This document shows, piece by piece, positions 48,636-51,114 of a DNA stretch of 51,114 nt. The stretch is from Lachnospiraceae bacterium. GTDB lineage: Bacteria > Bacillota > Clostridia > Lachnospirales > Lachnospiraceae. The stretch spans positions 1-51,114 of the forward strand of contig JAAUZD010000026.1 in NCBI GenBank assembly GCA_014804785.1, read 5' to 3'. Both the position numbers and the translations under genes were made by a program. Below the pieces are notes generated by a model. The model made no database searches and was not told where the DNA came from. It worked only from the letters and a program-made list of their open reading frames with translations. Within the stretch, counting starts at the first letter, position 1; each line of letters begins with the position of its first letter.

Positions 48636-49397
48636 TTACCATCCCAGTTCTAATAGCCAGTTATTTAATAATCTCTCCCTATCCTTCTCTTTTATCTCTA
48701 AATCTTTAGGACTTATATACTCGCCCTTAATGTTACCATCTACAATATACAACACTCTGGAACACTTTGCGGCTACCTTTGCATCATGGGTTACCATCAT
48801 GATCGTTGTTCCTTCTTCGTTTAGCTTTACCAGTTCCTCCATTACCTCATTTGACGCAGTTCTGTTCAAAGCTCCCGTAGGTTCATCCGCAAATAAAACC
48901 CTGGGCATATTAATCATACTTCTACAAATACAGGCTCTCTGAAGCTGCCCTCCCGAAACTTCATTGATGTCGTTGTCGGCAATGTCAATAATACCCAGCT
49001 TACGCATTAAGTCCTGTCCACGCTGGACCGTCTCCTTACGTGTTTCGGTATTCTTATCAGACTGTACCGCAGGAAGAATAACATTATCGAGAACGGTCAG
49101 ATTTTTAAGCATATACATCTGCTGAAAGATAAATCCCATTTCATCAAGGCGTAAATCTGCAAGCTCCTTTTCACCCATTTTTGCAATATTCTTTCCACAG
49201 AATTTTGCTTCGCCTGCGGTAATGGAATCCATGCCCGAAACAGCATACAGGAGAGTTGATTTACCCGAGCCTGACGGACCCATAACAGCTACCATTTCAC
49301 CTTCAGAAACGGTAAAGTTTACATTTTTCAAAACGTTGTTCTGACGTTTGTTTACGATATATGTTTTGCAGAGGTCTTTTACTTCTAAAATATTCAT
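48636..49397 (-). CDS. ABC transporter ATP-binding protein, LolD/MacB type
   Basis: This 253-residue ATPase has Walker [20 protein letters not shown]-loop FIFQQMYMLKNLTVLDNV, signature EVSGGQLQRACICRSM, Walker B VLFADEPTGALNRTAS and H-loop VTHDAKVAA. The ADEPTGALN form is typical of MacB/LolD/BceA-type mechanotransmission ABC systems, which export peptides or sense antimicrobials. It follows the FtsX permease gene after 14 nt. No two-component system is seen in the window. Confidence 0.92.
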   Translation of the reverse strand: MNILEVKDLCKTYIVNKRQNNVLKNVNFTVSEGEMVAVMGPSGSGKSTLLYAVSGMDSITAGEAKFCGKNIAKMGEKELADLRLDEMGFIFQQMYMLKNLTVLDNVILPAVQSDKNTETRKETVQRGQDLMRKLGIIDIADNDINEVSGGQLQRACICRSMINMPRVLFADEPTGALNRTASNEVMEELVKLNEEGTTIMMVTHDAKVAAKCSRVLYIVDGNIKGEYISPKDLEIKEKDRERLLNNWLLELGW

Positions 49398-49411
49398 AAT
49401 AGTTTCCTTTC

Positions 49412-51114
49412 TTATTCAATGTTAGCAGTGTCGGAGGACTTGATTTTTCTTGTGTAAAGTGAGGTCAGGAATGCACTTACGGTTGTTGTAACAAGAATTA
49501 CAATAGGGAAGATAATATTCATTTCAACAGGATTGATAACGTAGTCAACTGCAAGCTCCATACCCATCATTTTAAATATCGGGTCAATGCAGAGGTGCGT
49601 AAGAGGCATGGCAAAAATTTCGCCGATAATCACTGTAATAATTCCCACGAATAAAAATCTTAAAGTATGGTATGCATAGATTTTTCCGTTTCGTGTGCCT
49701 ACGGCTTTCATGAGTGCAATTTCGCCCTGCTCTTTTGCGATAAAAGAACGCTCCATAAGTACGGTTATGAGTGCGGCTAATACGATTGTAAGAACAACTA
49801 CAAGGGATTTTACTGCGTCAAGAGCTCCCGCAACACCGACCAATTCCGCTACTTTTTCGGCGCAGGTTTTTATGTTTTCATAATCGGGAAAAATCCTCTG
49901 AATTTCTTCCATTCTCTGTTTAATTTCCTTGCTGTCAGGATTATCCGTAAAGGTAATCTGCGTATCGATACCGCCCTGTGCCTGAACGTAATTTATGTAT
50001 TCATCGCTGTGAAGCCTGATACAGTTGCCCCGCATATTCATAGCCTGGAAAAACGCCGAAATAATATATTCCTTATCTCCGTCAATGGTTTTAATCGTAA
50101 CGGTATCACCAATATTTGCGTTCAGCTTATCCGCAACAATTCGTGTTATTGCAATTTCATCGGTATTCTGTGGTGTTGTTCCTGCTGTGTATTCGTACAT
50201 ATCCATTGTTGAGCCTGTACCCTGAAGTATACAGATATTGCTCTCGTTTTCTCCAAAAGCTACGGGCAGGGTAAACATCATTTCCTGATAGCATTTTGCA
50301 GGAATACCATTTTCGGCAAGAGTTTGTTCCATATCGTCAAGGTGCTTTTCAAGCCTTTCGTGTCCGTCTTCAAGCATACATTCCATAATCATTTTACTGT
50401 CAAGATATATATCACAGTCTGCCCAGCCGAATGTCGAGGCAAGGCTGTCGCTGTTCATAGTAGAAACAGTTGCCGAAAGTATAAGTAAAAGAGAAAGACA
50501 GAGGAAGAATGTAAGTGTAATAATGCTGTAACGCTTGGGGCTGCTTACAATATCATTAAGTGCAAGGAAAGGCGTTGCAGGAAGCTTTGATTTACCAAGA
50601 CTCATTACACTCTTTTTACGGAAGCGTTCACCTGTCTGACCGTTTCTGATCGCGTCAATAGGCGTCATTTTCCTGACCTTGCCTGTACAGCCGTAGCAGA
50701 ACAGCAGAATTACCGCAATTACCAGCACTGCACAGAGAATGTTTACCAAAATCGGACTCTGATTTCCGACAATAATTGCCTGCGAGGAAACGCTCATAAG
50801 CATTTCACCGAAAGGAAAGCTAAGAACAAAACCAATGACCGCACCGATTATGGAAAGCCCCATATACTTTACAAGATATAAACCTCGGATTTTGAAATTG
50901 CCGATACCAATCGCCTTCATTACGCCGATTTCACGGAATTCCTCGGAAAGTGTAAAGAAAATAGTGAAACGCAAAACCACAAATGCTATTATTATAAGGA
51001 TAATGCTTACCACAAGCAGAATACCTACCACTACCATATCAAAAATATAGCAGAATTTCATAAAGGCTCTGTCCAATGTTAAAGCGCTGTTATCTACAAG
51101 CGGCTTTATCTGCG
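49412..51114 (-). CDS. FtsX-family ABC permease, N-terminus beyond window
   Basis: The reading frame is open to the right edge at 51114 without a convincing start, so the N-terminal part is missing. About 567 residues are present. Helices with FREIGVMKAIGIGNFKIRGLY mark the end of the first FtsX domain. After a region with three more helices comes an extracytoplasmic domain (about 200 residues), and the second FtsX domain (GEIALMKAVGTRNGKIYAYHTL) ends the protein. It forms an MacB-like exporter with the ATPase downstream. The substrate is unknown. Confidence 0.88.
   Translation of the reverse strand, partial: QIKPLVDNSALTLDRAFMKFCYIFDMVVVGILLVVSIILIIIAFVVLRFTIFFTLSEEFREIGVMKAIGIGNFKIRGLYLVKYMGLSIIGAVIGFVLSFPFGEMLMSVSSQAIIVGNQSPILVNILCAVLVIAVILLFCYGCTGKVRKMTPIDAIRNGQTGERFRKKSVMSLGKSKLPATPFLALNDIVSSPKRYSIITLTFFLCLSLLLILSATVSTMNSDSLASTFGWADCDIYLDSKMIMECMLEDGHERLEKHLDDMEQTLAENGIPAKCYQEMMFTLPVAFGENESNICILQGTGSTMDMYEYTAGTTPQNTDEIAITRIVADKLNANIGDTVTIKTIDGDKEYIISAFFQAMNMRGNCIRLHSDEYINYVQAQGGIDTQITFTDNPDSKEIKQRMEEIQRIFPDYENIKTCAEKVAELVGVAGALDAVKSLVVVLTIVLAALITVLMERSFIAKEQGEIALMKAVGTRNGKIYAYHTLRFLFVGIITVIIGEIFAMPLTHLCIDPIFKMMGMELAVDYVINPVEMNIIFPIVILVTTTVSAFLTSLYTRKIKSSDTANIE

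Overview
The window comes from a low-GC Gram-positive anaerobe, most likely a motile member of the Lachnospiraceae (Clostridium cluster XIVa). The basis is the 5' part of a 16S rRNA gene at the left edge with a Lachnospiraceae-like sequence, the clostridial families present (DUF6382-FHA, DUF5702, DUF6240, DUF4358, DUF4173, BofA), and strong Shine-Dalgarno sites with consensus sigma-A promoters throughout. No species is assigned.

Layout. 1-1211: start of an rRNA operon (minus strand) with tandem promoters, and a tRNA-Ser(GCT) with its own promoter and terminator. 1342-5063: a minus-strand set of flavodoxin-SCP2 oxidoreductase, HIT protein, two-subunit class I fumarase and PlsC-type acyltransferase, led by a promoter whose -10 lies in a YodB-like palindrome. 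5053-14363: a complete Gram-positive Tad (Flp) pilus locus, tadZ-tadA-tadB-tadC-flp-DUF5702-TadE-prepilin peptidase-TadE-DUF6382/FHA, with unusual extra domains and a 200-nt structured leader. 14509-15308: bofA and a divergent DUF2508 gene. 15270-20046: flagellar genes (DUF6240 repeat protein with a FliK-like C-terminus, flagellin, FliS) behind a candidate sigma-28 promoter. 20054-26640: glgB, a TPR protein with a degenerate AAA domain, rsmA and tatD, whose promoter overlaps the opposing promoter of tRNA-Lys(CTT).

26788-35356: a metal-exporter-like membrane protein, a DUF1624 acyltransferase, a TSCPD-murG-small-protein set, an MBOAT/SGNH/DUF4358 surface-acylation cassette and exonuclease III. 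35343-37606: a tandem P-II-like protein with a duplicated DUF1538 transporter. 37800-40568: a DUF2975/YozG-type regulator locus with DUF4173 membrane protein, followed by a decayed ATPase fragment. 40938-42768: an Lsa-type ABC-F protein behind a transcription attenuator, then a diguanylate cyclase.

The most interesting part is 44034-48559: a polar amino-acid ABC importer and a class II glutamine amidotransferase (YafJ/EgtC/Dug3-like) downstream of a small Cys-rich ORF, a mutually exclusive antiterminator/terminator pair and a sigma-A promoter. This looks like a classical amino-acid attenuator that senses cysteine. It suggests that the operon imports, and may hydrolyse, a cystine or gamma-glutamyl-cysteine type substrate. 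The right edge holds a MacB/LolD-type ABC ATPase and an FtsX-type permease cut by the window end.
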